64,000 bases of DNA from Agarophyton chilense (taxonomy: Eukaryota; Rhodophyta; Florideophyceae; Gracilariales; Gracilariaceae), in NCBI GenBank assembly GCA_030374765.1, contig JARGXX010000010.1:62001-126000 (forward strand). The letters are read 5' to 3'. Position 1 is the stretch's first letter. Every line of letters begins with the position of its first letter. This document shows positions 36,011 to 47,697 of the stretch, in pieces. The notes beneath the pieces are model-generated. The model ran no database searches and was not told the DNA's origin. It worked only from the letters and a program-made list of their open reading frames with translations. The translations under genes and the position numbers were made by a program.

Positions 36011-36151
36011 CCGTGGGGGAGCAGCTGCGCCTCCAGACAAATTTTGAAATTGTCGGTCGACAATGTGAAAAACTGGCACCTTAAAATATATCAAAAATCA
36101 ACATTAGGAGGGCCATTTTTTGACATTGTCGGTCGCCAATATCAAAATTGG
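36011..36151. repeat. Degenerate palindrome, copies 2 and 3
   Basis: Copy 2 (about 36038-36077) is centred on ATTGTCGGTCGACAATG; copy 3 (about 36114-36151) on ATTGTCGGTCGCCAAT and ends CAAAATTGGTC, as copy 1 does at 32422-32440. Copy 2 with its left flank is the inverted partner of copy 1. Confidence 0.6.
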
Positions 36152-36836
36152 TCTCCCATATGTTACCAGAAATGACGCGGTATTACCGACTATTGGAGAG
36201 CATGTGGAAAGTGCGAACGCAGAGAAAAAGTCCCCGAACCGAATACAACCTGCTCACAGCCCGGAAACGAATCGAGCAGGCACGAAACGGGCCGTCACGC
36301 GGAGTTATCGCGGATTTCAGTACGCGTTTACTTTCGCAACCTTCCGGAAGAGGTCTTGCAGATCCCTGGTGCCTCTTGAAATGATATGTACCCAAAAGTC
36401 GTTCAGTCCCGTTGTCCTCGCGACCGTCAGTGATAGGTTACGCAATTCCGTGGCGCATATCTAAACCCCTAATCGAACGTATCAAATTGCTCACGTGATG
36501 GTGAAGAAGGCCGCGAACGGCGACAACATGAGGCTCAATCGGAGATCTCCACGAGCGAAGGCGCCTGTTTGGACAGCTCTAAAGAACCCCATGTCTACGA
36601 CGCGCAGCGGTGCAAATCAGTGAAGGCCGAAACCAGGGGAAGAGGTGACTTTGGAGATGGCCACGCCGAATGGTATGTCAAAGGCAGTTGGAAATGATTG
36701 CGTTCGGGTTGACCACGATGCCAGCGGTCAGGCAATGGGCTATTTGGTGAGGGAATTGCATGCACACAATCTGGTCGGGAAATGGAAGGAGGACCTTGTG
36801 GTCGTGTGGAAGGTTTTTATTTAAGAATAGAAACAA
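36152..36836. other. No firm gene
   Basis: A plus-strand frame of 114 codons at 36120-36464 starts inside palindrome copy 3; no motif. Nothing else supported. Confidence 0.35.
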
Positions 36837-39800
36837 ATGGAATACCTCTATCGTTTCAAGACGAATGCTACCGTGCTGGACTCTCTATGGAATATGCACA
36901 GCAACGCATTCTATTGCTGGGACGTCAATATGATGAAACCGTATGGTCATGAAGCCGCAACTTCTCGACCAAAACCGATCTCCGCTGCGTCTCCATCACT
37001 AACGAGGACATTTTCCACCAAAAAGATGAAGGGTAGCAGCGCAGCGAAGGCTAAGGCTAAAACGACTCTACAATTTACTACCTTGGGTGACGAGGACGAC
37101 GATGAGATAGTACGCAAGGGACTGTTGCGTCTTAGTTTCAAGACGACCGGCCCAACTGGGAACGCGAAGGTTGTGAAACTGAGCGACCCGAACAAAGCAC
37201 CGAGCGCGACTCGCATTGTCACTCCGTCAAAACTCTCGTTTAAACCTGCAAGGAGAAGTGGGGGAAGTGAGCCTCAAATGGAAACTCCGGACACTGCCAT
37301 TTCCCAACTACCGAAGGCTTCATCGAATGGTGGCGATGGGGGTGAGAGCCCAGCAGTGCATCAGGATGAAGTGGCCGAAGCGATTGTAGAGGCTGTTGAT
37401 GGTGAGGTGGAGTTTGTGGGTTCAAATTTACTGAATTCCGGTTTTGACACGAAGTATTATACATACGATACATTTGTTGTGGACATTATCCTCATTGAGG
37501 GTCTGGAAAACGGTGCGTGAGAGTTGGAAATAGCTCACAAGATGGATATTGAGATTCAAATTGAGCTCTGCGGAATCTTTGGGTGTGTTGGAAACTTGAG
37601 TTTTACGATTCTGGGTCCAAAGAAGGAAGAGGAGGAATGGTTCCAGGGCACTCTAATCGTCTTTGAATGTACTTTGGTGGACGAAATACATCGCTTGAAT
37701 GTGTACCTCCAGCAAATGGAAGGGAATGCGACACTTTGGGACCTCTTTCGCCAACTGAGGGTATCGTTTTGGTGAAGAGTTGATGGACAGCCAATGACCC
37801 TGTCTGAGGTGATATGAATTGGAATTGTGCCGAATGATACGGTTTCTAAGGCAAGAGCCATATCATTTCTAGACAGAATCCATTCCATTCTTTCGTTTAG
37901 GAAAACTCTAGAAGAGAACGGGAACGTGGACATAAAGAACGTCACGCGCACAATGCTTTGTCGTGCATTGTTGAAGTGCAAGATAATAGGCTCTTCAAAC
38001 ACGAGTAACATGTTGCGCTTTGCCGGCGTGGGTTTGAGATTGTACTTGGAAAATGGCTTTATGTCGAAGATGAAGGAAATGTGCTTTAAGAACCCGGAGC
38101 TGGGCATTACGCACTTTTCGAATGACAAGTTCTTCAACCTGAAGATCAACAATATTTCTTTCGCGCTGGAAGTCCTGCAGGAGCAGTATGACGTGCGACA
38201 GGGATCGAGAAAGACTCTGATGGGTAGGTTTCAGGACATGAGGTTGCATTTTTCAGGTATTGTGAGCAAGCCTATGAATTATGTCAAGAGCTGGCTAAAA
38301 TAGAGAGCATAGGCCTCAAGTACGTGTTCAAGAGGCAACTAAATATGGAAACCTGAATGTACAGCGTGCGAAACTACGCGACAATGCACAGTTCACTACT
38401 GGAAAAGGTAGCCACTATGCAAATGTGGGAAGAGAAAAATCAAAGAGTATCACACATCTGAAGAAGAAGCTGGAAAGTACGTTTGATGTGAACTTTCGGC
38501 CTCCGGCTCCGACCCCTAATCTTTCAATTGCAGCTCCCACCCCAGTGTCTCTTTCAACTGCGCAACGGCAAAGCGGGGTCCAGGAAAGCGACAATATTGA
38601 GAGCTTGGCAGCAAGGTCGAGTAAGAAGAAGCGTCAGAAGAACATAAAGGACTTTGGTGCAGCCTCTGCGCAAACAACAACCCGAAAGTGGAAGAGAAAC
38701 GCCAGAAAAGCAAGGGGCCTGAGGAAGTCGAGGAAACAGTGGAAGACCATGCCGCGAAAAGGTAGAGAACGGATGATGTTCCTTACTTTTTCATCAACAT
38801 TTTGAGGCAAAAGAGAGGATGTCAGTTTCTTCATTTCCTTAGAAAGAATGATTAACTTCTCTTAAGTTACGACGAAGAGGCAGAATAAACCCCAAAATCT
38901 CCAAACATGAAGAAGTTCGATGATGAAGTACCTCAGATTCTCCCAGAAGATTTGCTGAAGATCAAGGAGGATAACTCTGTAAGAGACTCGGACTGAGTGA
39001 AATACGTGAACGTGTTGCCCAGCAGGTGGCCACCAGCAACTTAAAATGCCAATAAGGACATGTACGCCTGGATGGAAAGGATTCACCTTTGGGAGGACCA
39101 TCGTGCACACCTGTTTCACCCGGACGATGTACGGGGTGTTCATTACACAGCTTTCTGGCATGTAGCGTTCCAGGAGCTGTATCATGTATGGAAACAGGAG
39201 TGGAAAGTGGTACTGAAGGAAGATGACCGTATTAGAATCTGGTAGCGGGCCATGAGCGAGAGCTACTAAGCAATGGTTTACTTCGCCAAGGAAACTAGCG
39301 AACTGTAAAAGCGTGTATTATGTGTGTTATAAGGGTTTGGAGTGGATGACGGGATCTAAAACCAGGTCTATTTGTTGAGCGAATTGATGGATGGTGATGT
39401 AAGTGAGAAGCTGCTTGGGTTCTTCAAAGAATACTTAAATCGCCAAGAAGATCTTCGAGAAGCAGAGAACCGTCAGTACTGGAACCCACTTTTCAACGCG
39501 GGGGAGGCAGCTGTTCAAGCGGGACGACTCACAGGGTTCACCAGGTATATGACGACGCAGAGGGGAATTGCGGACGAGATGAAGAGAGCGGCGGAGTCTC
39601 ACTGGGTGGTGAAGAGGCATGCTAGGTTGGATGCGCGCATTGGTCAGATATTTGTGCTTGGGTTTGTATGACAATATTGTGGTGAAGCATAAGATGTATG
39701 CACCGAAGTCGGGAGGTAGGGTGCTGTGTACTGGTCGAGGCTGCCCTACGCAGAAGCTGCATACCGACTTTCAGACGCTGACAAAACCTGGACAAGCTGA

Positions 39801-40379
39801 GAGGCAAGACTCCTGGACACTTCATGATACCTTCTGGGAAGTGTTTATTCCCATTGTGTGTGTGCGAGAGTTCCCAAAAGCACTTTACAACCAAAAATGC
39901 GGAGCTGGAAGCGGTTCCTGGAGGATATGCAACGAGGAAGTTCATAATACCGCCGTTATCTTCCTTCATTGGAAAAGGAGATGTGTCCCATGTGGAGGCA
40001 GGGAGCAGAGATGCCATCATGGCGCAGAATATGCTGTTCCTGTACCACATGTACACGGTACTGGAGAACTACAACCTGCCAGATGCGGAGCAACTACAGT
40101 CGCATTTCAGACCGAGGTTTGTGGACGATGAAAGAGTTGAGACAAAAGAACAAAAATGGAACGAAGGGAACGATACTATCGCCAGAAGTGGGCAGCGAGG
40201 AAGAGGGCTCTGGTGATAATGGAGTGCCAGGAGATCGTTTAGAGGAGGGCAAGGACTCCGAGAGCGAGAGCGACAGAGATGATGACCCCAATACTGGTGA
40301 AAACGATAACGAGGACGATGCGATTTATACTCAAGAGGAGGGTGTGAAAAGAAATGAAGATGTGGGAGAGGGTAATTAG
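36837..40379 (+). pseudogene. Long broken gene, N-terminal part unknown, C-terminal dioxygenase-like
   Basis: A plus-strand coding region of about 1,150 codons in several frames. 36837-37520 (227 aa) is open, with a low-complexity KGSSAAKAKAKT stretch and an acidic DDE patch. 37524-37775 and 37827-38303 are open and protein-like (LLKCKIIGSSNTSNMLRFAG, ISFALEVLQEQYDVRQGSRK), continuing after a frameshift with ELAKIESIGLKYVFKRQLNM. 38425-38805 is Lys/Arg-rich and suits DNA or nuclear binding. 39060-39245 (DMYAWMERIHLWEDHRAHLF) and 39372-39671 are open. The end is acidic (about 40200-40378, SESESDRDDD). Breaks are single stops or frameshifts, so it is a pseudogene or a gene with unseen introns. 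The N-terminal two thirds match nothing I know. Confidence 0.5.
39664..40150 (+). pseudogene. Candidate 2-oxoglutarate/Fe(II) dioxygenase-like domain
   Basis: A segment RVLCTGRGCPTQKLHTDFQT (39718-39777) supplies an H-x-D motif (His codon at 39760, Asp at 39766). After one frameshift, a strand-rich stretch ends FIGKGDVSHVEAGSR (His codon at 39989), which can be the distal iron-binding His, followed by a Tyr/His-rich strand. The H-x-D...H order with about 75 residues between fits the double-stranded beta-helix oxygenase fold. The basis is motif spacing and a general resemblance to dioxygenase-like proteins carried by protist and fungal elements; the distal Arg that binds 2-oxoglutarate is not certain. 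A cupin or other beta-helix protein is possible. Confidence 0.45.
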
Positions 40380-41640
40380 TGAGAAGTACTTTCGAATAGT
40401 GGAGAGCGATGAAAAACTTTGTAAACAATGCACTCTTCCAAATGAGTTACTTAGGGCGCATTATCTTTTCTGTGTACTCCCAGGGAGTTCTTTACATTTC
40501 TTTCAGACCTCAAGCTCAAAAATGCGTAAAACTTGTGTGTTTGAATGTCTTCTATCACTCTAACTTGTTGCGTAAGAACAAGATTAATGATAAGGTAAAT
40601 ATTAAATATCTATCTTATCATCAATCCTGTTTTCACCCACTTCAAACGACTCCCTACATTTCGTAGTACCCTTCACAAACTCGTTCCTCCAATTCTCCTC
40701 TTTCTCATCAACCTTTCCTTACACACGTCCAACACTCGTTGCGGACGTGGTAGAAAGAAGTTGAAGAAAAGAGAAGGGAATGTAGTAGACGACTTCTACG
40801 AGTTGCCATTTTCGGAAAGGGAAACGCCACCTTCGCTCAGATGATCGTTGTTGTAGGCGGTATCGTTGTGATATTAGTTGATTTTAGGGAGGTTTGAGCC
40901 ACACCCCCGTTACTCACATCTAGCGTCTGTAATCCAAACATCTATAGTAAACTAGCAGCATATTTCGCATTCGTTTTCCATTCATAAATTAAAGGGTCTT
41001 GTTCTAGAATCGAAAGCCAAGTCTAGCTGGCACTCAAAAGAATTAACAAAAATTGCACCTGCATCCGCCATCCGTCATTTTTCGCAGATTTTTGACGGAT
41101 ATCTTGCCGCATATAAAACTAGCTGCTACTACTAGCTTTACGAGAACACAGACGAATGCTGCTCAAGGCAGCATAGACGAAATCTGCAGAAATCAGACGT
41201 TTTTCATCATAGTCTCTATCTTCATAGGAAGCTATTTTTGCATTGAAAATCTGTCTCATGTGGCGCTGGGATCCATTTCGTTCCAAATCATTCTTATCCT
41301 TACCCCTGTATTGTACTCGGATTGGGGTGCTTAGAAAGCGTTCCAAAGTCTGTGATTGATCGCCTTGATTGCTGTTGTTCTCTAGCGACTCCGGCATATT
41401 TTAAAAGCTTTTTCCAACTCCAGGAAAACCCAGCCAATGGTTGGCTCGTGGATTTAATCGACTGAAAAGAAGCCAGAGGTAGCTTCAGAGACCTTTGGGG
41501 ACTCTTTCAGAGAACGCGAAGAAACGAAAAACACATTGGTCTGCTATCGTTCGTACATCCTAAATAATCTCATTGGAAGCGTACAGTTTCGTTTCGACAA
41601 AAAGCGCGAGATTTAGCGAAGCTAGCGAAGACTTCAAGTA
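40380..41640. other. No firm gene
   Basis: Short frames only; 41053-41334 (93 codons) contains hydrophobic segments but no recognised motif. Confidence 0.35.
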
Positions 41641-41648
41641 AATCTCTG

Positions 41649-42032
41649 TCAGAAACTTGAGCACATATTCATTCTCGCTGGCGTACAATCTGGAGCCTTC
41701 CATGAGTTGTGATCAGAAACCTCCGCTACATTGCATTTCCTTCGTATTTCTCTTCCCTTATTCCGTCTTGACCTCCCTTCGCCGTTCTTCTCTATGCCAG
41801 CGTAGCTGTGGGTATTCTCAGCCGAAAGGGTAAGAAATTCAGAATAGGTCATAGAAGAAGTAGAATCCTGAAGCGAGCGCTGATTTCCACCGCCAACCAT
41901 ACTTCTGGTGAGACCAACCAAAACCGAGAAAACCGTTAACCACGCTCTCTTCGTGTGCTCAGCCTCTCCACCGACCATTGGGCCGACGAAAACCAGCCTA
42001 TGTATGGAGAAAACCATAGCTCGAGCATTCAA
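41649..42032 (-). CDS. Hypothetical ORF, 127 aa, doubtful
   Basis: Open minus-strand frame with a hydrophobic N-terminal stretch (RAWLTVFSVLVGLTRS) and a basic middle (RSRRNKGREIRRK). It overlaps the start of the plus-strand transposase region and nothing supports translation; it may be chance. Confidence 0.15.
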   Translation of the reverse strand: MNARAMVFSIHRLVFVGPMVGGEAEHTKRAWLTVFSVLVGLTRSMVGGGNQRSLQDSTSSMTYSEFLTLSAENTHSYAGIEKNGEGRSRRNKGREIRRKCNVAEVSDHNSWKAPDCTPARMNMCSSF

Positions 42033-44400
42033 ATTGCAGAGCCTTTCCCGAAGAGACGCTGGTGCAGACTATCAGTGAGGAGAGAACCATGTACTAGCTC
42101 CAGACCTCTAGTGGACTCAACTAAATGCACCATCGTTGACCTCATCTCGAAAAACACAGACCACCATGGTCTCATTGACACTGAAGATGAGATTTTGTAT
42201 CAGAATGAATCATTTGGACTTCACCAAACCGAAACAAGTGTTCACCAGCAGCAACAAGCTTCCACCAACCACCACAACATGCCAGGAAAGCTTCATTCAG
42301 AGACATTTAGAACCGCTGTACAAAGCGAAGAGCAAGAACAACCTGACCAATACGATCATACTTATGAATGCATTAGGACAGTTCAGAGGACACTGACGAT
42401 TTGGCCATCCCGGAAGTTCATGATGCAAAGCGAAGAGACGCGCTGCGACTTCTGTAAGTCTTAAATGTTGTTGAACTGGGAGGTCTCTTGCAACGGCAGA
42501 CGAAAGCACTTATTCGGACAAACGTTGTTTCTTCAAAGTACAGCTACAAGGTTGTGATGCGGTTCGCTCTGAAACAGTCGGAAATCAAAAAAGCGTACGG
42601 TGTAACCTGTCCGCATCGACATGCTCTCGGTCTACACGAGTGCGCAGAAGATAAATCCTGCCCAAATACGTACTGCTCGGAATCCGTGACCACCGGTTGT
42701 AGATTCTGGTATACTCTTATATCAGACCAGCTTCCTGCCCTGTGCGGTAAGCCTGATTCTTTTAGCAGCATTTTAACTGGTATCAAGAAGCGTATAATGC
42801 AGCCAGGAGAGGCCGTTCGGAATATCCTCGCGACTTTTACGATGGAGCACACTGCCGTCGTGCATATGGAAACCGACTGCAGAACTGCGACACCAACTCA
42901 GATCTGTTCGTCTTTCTCACAATTTCATCGGATGGAGTGCAAATATTCAAAGAAAACAGAGGCTCGAGGTCAATCTGGCCGATCATATTTGTCATTCTGA
43001 ATCTCTGTCCGGGTGAAAAGGCCAGCTGCTAGTAAGATTCTCGGATTCAAGGGTCATAAAACTCTCAAGCCCCGTCGGAAGTGCCACAAGAAATCGAAAC
43101 AAATTGGTGGATCAAGAGGTAGACATTTGCTTATACCTGATTGAGGAACTCGGGAGGCAGATCTGGCAAAGCGAGGAGTGATGGTCGGAGGCAAGAGTGC
43201 TTTGATTGGAATTGAATGCGCATATTTAAGAACACGAATTGGAATGCAGCAAGTATGGAGTAGGCTGGATTCAGCAAGACGAGGTAGCAGTTTCACAGTG
43301 ATTGAAAGCATCATGAACGAACGTGGGGTGAAGCGAAGACTTTATATCTCTCGATTATCATTTGATATTCTTAACAGTTCTCCATATGTTATTATGCATC
43401 AGTGGCTCCTTGGATGGGTGAAGCACTTGAATGCACTTTGCATTGGTACCCACCCGGGTCGTGTCGCCAATATATCACCATACGTAGTATCCCAAATCAC
43501 TCTGCGGACAATCAACGAATCATTGTAGAATGGCTCCCATGGTATCCTTTCTACATGGGGCAGGGCGCCTCAATCATATCAGTATCTCTCATCCTATAAG
43601 GATGAGCATTTCAAGACCCTTTCGCTGTTGCATGGACCCAAAATATTCAACGGGAGAGGTGTTAATTCACGAAGAACAAAACTACTGGCACTTATCTCCC
43701 ACGCAACGCAAATCATGTTCGATACCGCACGATACAGCACAAAAATTGAAGATCTAGAAAATATTCTTCAACACATGTATGCCCTGTTTGCCAAAGTATT
43801 CTATATCGACTCAAAGCACGCATTTTGCTTCACTCAAACAACACATGCAATATTTCACTTTTCATCAACGATGAATGAATGTGGTCCAAATGTCAACGTT
43901 TCGCAATTTATCACTGAAAGAGTAGCTGGAGATGTTTCTGATATGATGCAATCAAGATTACACCCTCAAGCAAATATATACCACAAGATACTAAACACAT
44001 TTTTTCTAAGGCTGTTGAACGATGGCGTGGGCCTCTTTAGGTACGGTCCATCCGAGAGTGATGATTCTAAGGCAGATGCCACAGGTAAAGAGCTTGGATA
44101 TGACGAGGAGTTGGAGGTCGGTGATTAATTACATGCAATGGGTCATGACTGTCTTGGAATTGGTAAACCAGATGGCCTGGGAGTGGTGGTTGGTGGGGAG
44201 GGCAGACGAGAGCAAGCACTGACATATGCAATGAATATGCTACCGACCACTGCATTCGATGTCAGAATTGATCTCATGAAGACATTCAAAAACGCTGAAG
44301 TTTCGGATGGTTCAGAAGCATTCACGGCAGAAACTTTGGAACAATTCAAAAATCGCCAGCAACAGAACAAATGCAGTACCAGGCAGCGTTGCTAGATTGC
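41955..44400 (+). pseudogene. CACTA/tnp2-like transposase, copy T1 (decayed)
   Basis: A long plus-strand region in shifting frames. A Cys-rich part (42560-42740) reads CPHRHALGLHECAEDKSCPN with further Cys and then SDQLPALCGKPDSFSSIL. It is followed by a degraded YDGA block, LFVFLTISSDGVQIFKENRG (42904-42963, the DG motif of tnp2-type transposases), WPIIFVILNL, then RPAASKILGFKGH (43019-43057), and VIMHQWLLGWVKHL (about 43388-43429), the conserved MH-containing helix. 43628-44128 is an open 166-codon stretch resembling the DUF4218-like C-terminal region (HAIFHFSSTMNECGPNVNVS), ending in an acidic tail. 41955-42464 (169 aa, Gln-rich) may be the N-terminus. Terminal repeats were not found. It would move a class II element; stops and frameshifts disable it. 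Confidence 0.72.
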
Positions 44401-45307
44401 AGGACATTTTGAAAATGAAGGCGAGGATGGCTCAGTAGACGGAGAAATTAAGAGCTCTACAGTCTACTACGGTTGCGTGAGTGAGATATGAGAACTGTCA
44501 GTCTGCTATCGGCGCACCGATGAGCAACAAATTCATTCGAAAACCATGAAAATTATGCGTGTCGACTCGCAGTATGAATGTTCTGTAGAGAGAGTGACAG
44601 GGGTTCCATCAGTTCGTCTTGGACATGGGCCGCGGAGGGGATCAGTTTGTGATAATCGTCGGACGGTAGAAGATATTCACTGCATGAAACGTCTGGTCAG
44701 ATTCCTTGACTATGAAGGCCGAAGAAGCTTTTTGGATCCCTGCAGGATAGATATGATGTGCGGTAGGGGAATGGAGTTTCGCAGTGTTCTCTGAAATAGG
44801 GCCATCATGAACAAGCCAGAGCAGAAATAATATTATGAGGGGTAGCAAGAGTGCTAACGAAGCGATTCAAAATCGCAACAGCTCCCGGATGGCACATTAT
44901 ATGAACATTTTAGCATCAAATTCAGCGCCACATCGCCTGACAATTGTTTCCACGCAAATAGAGTTTATATTTATGTGTTAGCCATTTATACGGTGCAATT
45001 TGGAAGGACTGATTCACCTTGCACGCACATCACACGGAAATAAATTGGAACAGCCTTGTTACAAAGGTTGAACTACTAATGGCTCGCTGTCATAAAAGCT
45101 TAAAATTCTATTGGAACTTGCTGCTTATCCGATGAACATCTGAAGTTGATATTGTGTACATCTTTGCGTACAATGTCACGCTCTGTCACGAACATGTGAA
45201 GGACATTTTATTAAATATCTGTCTTGCATTCAGTGAATATCCAAAGAACATCAGATGGATATATTTCGTGCACATCAGATGGATATCTAAGGAAAGTCGA
45301 AGGTATA
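44400..45307. other. No firm gene; imperfect short repeats near the right end
   Basis: 45130-45320 contains a loose repetition of GAACATC / CAGATGGATAT(C) elements, several at spacing of about 25-30 bp. Otherwise only short frames (82 codons at 44546). Confidence 0.35.
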
Positions 45308-46150
45308 TCAACTGAACATCCAAATATCCATATAGTTCGGTCCTTCTTTCGTACGTCTACGAGATATATAATGGGCATCTAAATGACTCACTGGGAACAG
45401 CTTTTTAAAAAAAAAGTCCACGCAAAATGTTCTCAACCTCCGAACAAGAAAAATCACCGAAGAACACTGCTTCACATCCATGATTGAAGCTATGTCAACT
45501 AACAACACCCTCCTTGACTCCGGCATTCTGCGATAAGGTTCATTGTCTTCGATTCTGGCTGGTGCCCATACAGCTGTTTCCGCATTTCTCAACTCCCAAA
45601 TACTCCCAAGACCTACTTTAATGCGATCGGCAAATTTCAAGGACAGAGATTTCGGATGAGTCTTCTTTAAGCAAATGCAGCGTATTATCTATCTCTCTTT
45701 GTCCACCAAAGACGTGCTTGAATCTACTAAAACAGCACGCAGCTTCAGAAGTGGTTCATTTTCGGTTCGAAACAGAGCGGGCTGATCTACATTGACAGTT
45801 TCAGAACGCGGAAAGAGTGTTCCAGCCATGATTAGTAATGTATCATCTATCTCAAGCAGCAGTCGAGGTGAACGAGAAAAAGTGACCAGCGTTGCTACCA
45901 AGCGTCAACGACGTAAGCGTAGCCGCCCTCAGGGGGTGCACCTCAGGGGGTGCAAACGTTTAAGCGCTTTAATATCTGTAACATTTCTGTTCGCAGTATC
46001 CAAAATCTTGGAGCCCATCAAAAGGAAAAGGTTCATCTTCAAAACACTTGAATTGCAAACTATTCTCGCGGAGACGCGTACAGCCACATTTTTGAGATAA
46101 CCTTCTTTGAGGCTCACGACGTCAAGGTGCATCTCCGAAGACGCCCTCAT
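45308..46150 (-). pseudogene. Minus-strand coding-like region, unrecognised
   Basis: Three collinear minus frames: 46150-45929 (SEMHLDVVSLKEGYLKNVAV), 45901-45689 (ETVNVDQPALFRTENEPLLK) and 45640-45308 (MKFADRIKVGLGSIWELRNA). Together they read like about 250 residues of one protein broken by a few stops. A short direct duplication CTCAGGGGGTGCA lies at about 45930-45955 in the first break. No family recognised. Confidence 0.35.
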
Positions 46151-46494
46151 CGTTTCACTCTTAAGAATATGAACAATTGTCTCTAAATAAACAATTTTTT
46201 TGAATACTGTTCAAATGAAAAAGTAAACAGAGGCACGAAGAGTTTTTGTTTTATTTATTAAGTAAATAAAATTAAAAGAAAATACTCAACATTTAGCCAC
46301 TTTTAGGAATGGTTAATACCAGATCGAAGATAGAAGATAGATGTACTTCAAACAATTCTAGTAATCAACTCTTCGCATCAAATACACCATTTTCGACTCC
46401 CGCCAACAATCGGCTACCGTTTCCTCCGTCATTTACCCCAATGGGTTGTCCAGCACCATGAATTAATTATGTTCCGCCTCCACCACATCGTATT

Positions 46495-46920
46495 GTGTCA
46501 GGTGTACCTAAAACGATTTTCGAAAAATCGCTATTTCTACGACATAGTGCTCTGAACAACTTTCTGGATTCGATCAGTAGCCATTTGATTTATTTTTCTA
46601 ATATTATTGGGATCAACTTGTTAGCCTTATTTGAAGCGATGACACCCCAGACATGCTTTAAACCGCCAAGTATCAAGCAATGTAGCATTAAATTGAGCTT
46701 TTACTGGTCTTCTACCGAAACTTGGCACAGACTTAATACAAAAATCGTCGGGAAAAACCATGAAACGTTTGGCACACACCATATAATTTCTCCTACGAGC
46801 AAATTTTTGGGGGCTGAAATGGCCAAAAACGCTCTGAAAAAGTACGGAAGTGTGCGACAGATTAAGTGCCAAGAAAGATACACAAATGAGCCATTGAATA
46901 GCCCAAAGCATGGCGTTTAA
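46495..46920 (+). CDS. Hypothetical ORF, 141 aa
   Basis: Open plus-strand frame beginning MSGVPKTIFEKSLFLRHSAL and containing a hydrophobic stretch (IIGINLLALFEAM). The minus strand is also open for 116 codons here, so translation is uncertain. No family recognised. Confidence 0.25.
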   Translation: MSGVPKTIFEKSLFLRHSALNNFLDSISSHLIYFSNIIGINLLALFEAMTPQTCFKPPSIKQCSIKLSFYWSSTETWHRLNTKIVGKNHETFGTHHIISPTSKFLGAEMAKNALKKYGSVRQIKCQERYTNEPLNSPKHGV

Positions 46921-46947
46921 GTATAGCCGAGTAAAGTCCCCATTCGC

Positions 46948-47142
46948 GTGGCCCATATAGACGCGGTACGTGGCCAAGTGTGGTACATGGGCCTATATAT
47001 CCCGATTATCTTCGTGACGTGGCCAAGTGCAGTACATCGCCGTAAATGGCCCAATCATATCCACCACGTGGCCATTTAAGGTACTTTGGCGAATGTGGCC
47101 TAATTGTATCCCCCACATAACCACATTTAGTACGCTGGCGTC
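46948..47142. repeat. 49-bp tandem repeat, about four units
   Basis: Three full units (46970-47018, 47019-47067, 47068-47116) with a partial unit before (46948-46969) and after (47117-47142). Each full unit is exactly 49 bp and starts GTGGCCA with a GTAC about 10 bases later and a CCAC/TGAC end. Units differ at many positions, so the array is old or under relaxed constraint. Confidence 0.88.
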
Positions 47143-47697
47143 TAACCTTTTTGTGTCGCAACAAAGTTGACATTTTTATTGCTCTGGTCCAGCCTTAGAA
47201 CCAATGCAGTTTGTATCATGGCGAAGGTTAGCCCATAACAAAGGACGAATAGTATCCCATTTCTCCAAAAGAGTTCCAATTCTGGCCATTGAGTCTTCAC
47301 CTGAAGACAACGGATGTGCTATGATAAGACAAGAGAATAGTCAGGTTGGTGGCTAGGGATGGACAATGTAAGACGCTCAAGGCCTAATTAAGTACAAAAA
47401 TGGTCCTTAATCTGAACAGAATATAGAACGAATTATGGCCGCTTTTTGCACAAATTAATGTCTGTTGAACGTCTGATACACTACCGATGGTGTCCAGGGA
47501 AGGTTTTTGCCTGCGTTATATGCATACTGAAAAGAGATCAAGAAAACCCCACAACGCGTATAAACAGTGTATGCATTGCGACCAGCTTATTGTCTTTCGA
47601 ATAAATCTATTCCTATGCTACTGTACTGAAAAGGTAAGATCTTAATTCATGTTATCCCTGTTCTGAGGAATGCCACATTCACAAAAGCGTACGATCC
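47143..47697. other. No feature seen
   Basis: No frame above 60 codons and no repeat. Confidence 0.45.

Noticed and set aside
37556-38152. 198-codon minus-strand ORF
   Set aside because: The plus strand has two collinear, better protein-like frames here as part of the 36837-40379 gene.
46948-47142. CRISPR array
   Set aside because: Units are contiguous 49-bp tandem copies without spacers, in eukaryotic DNA.
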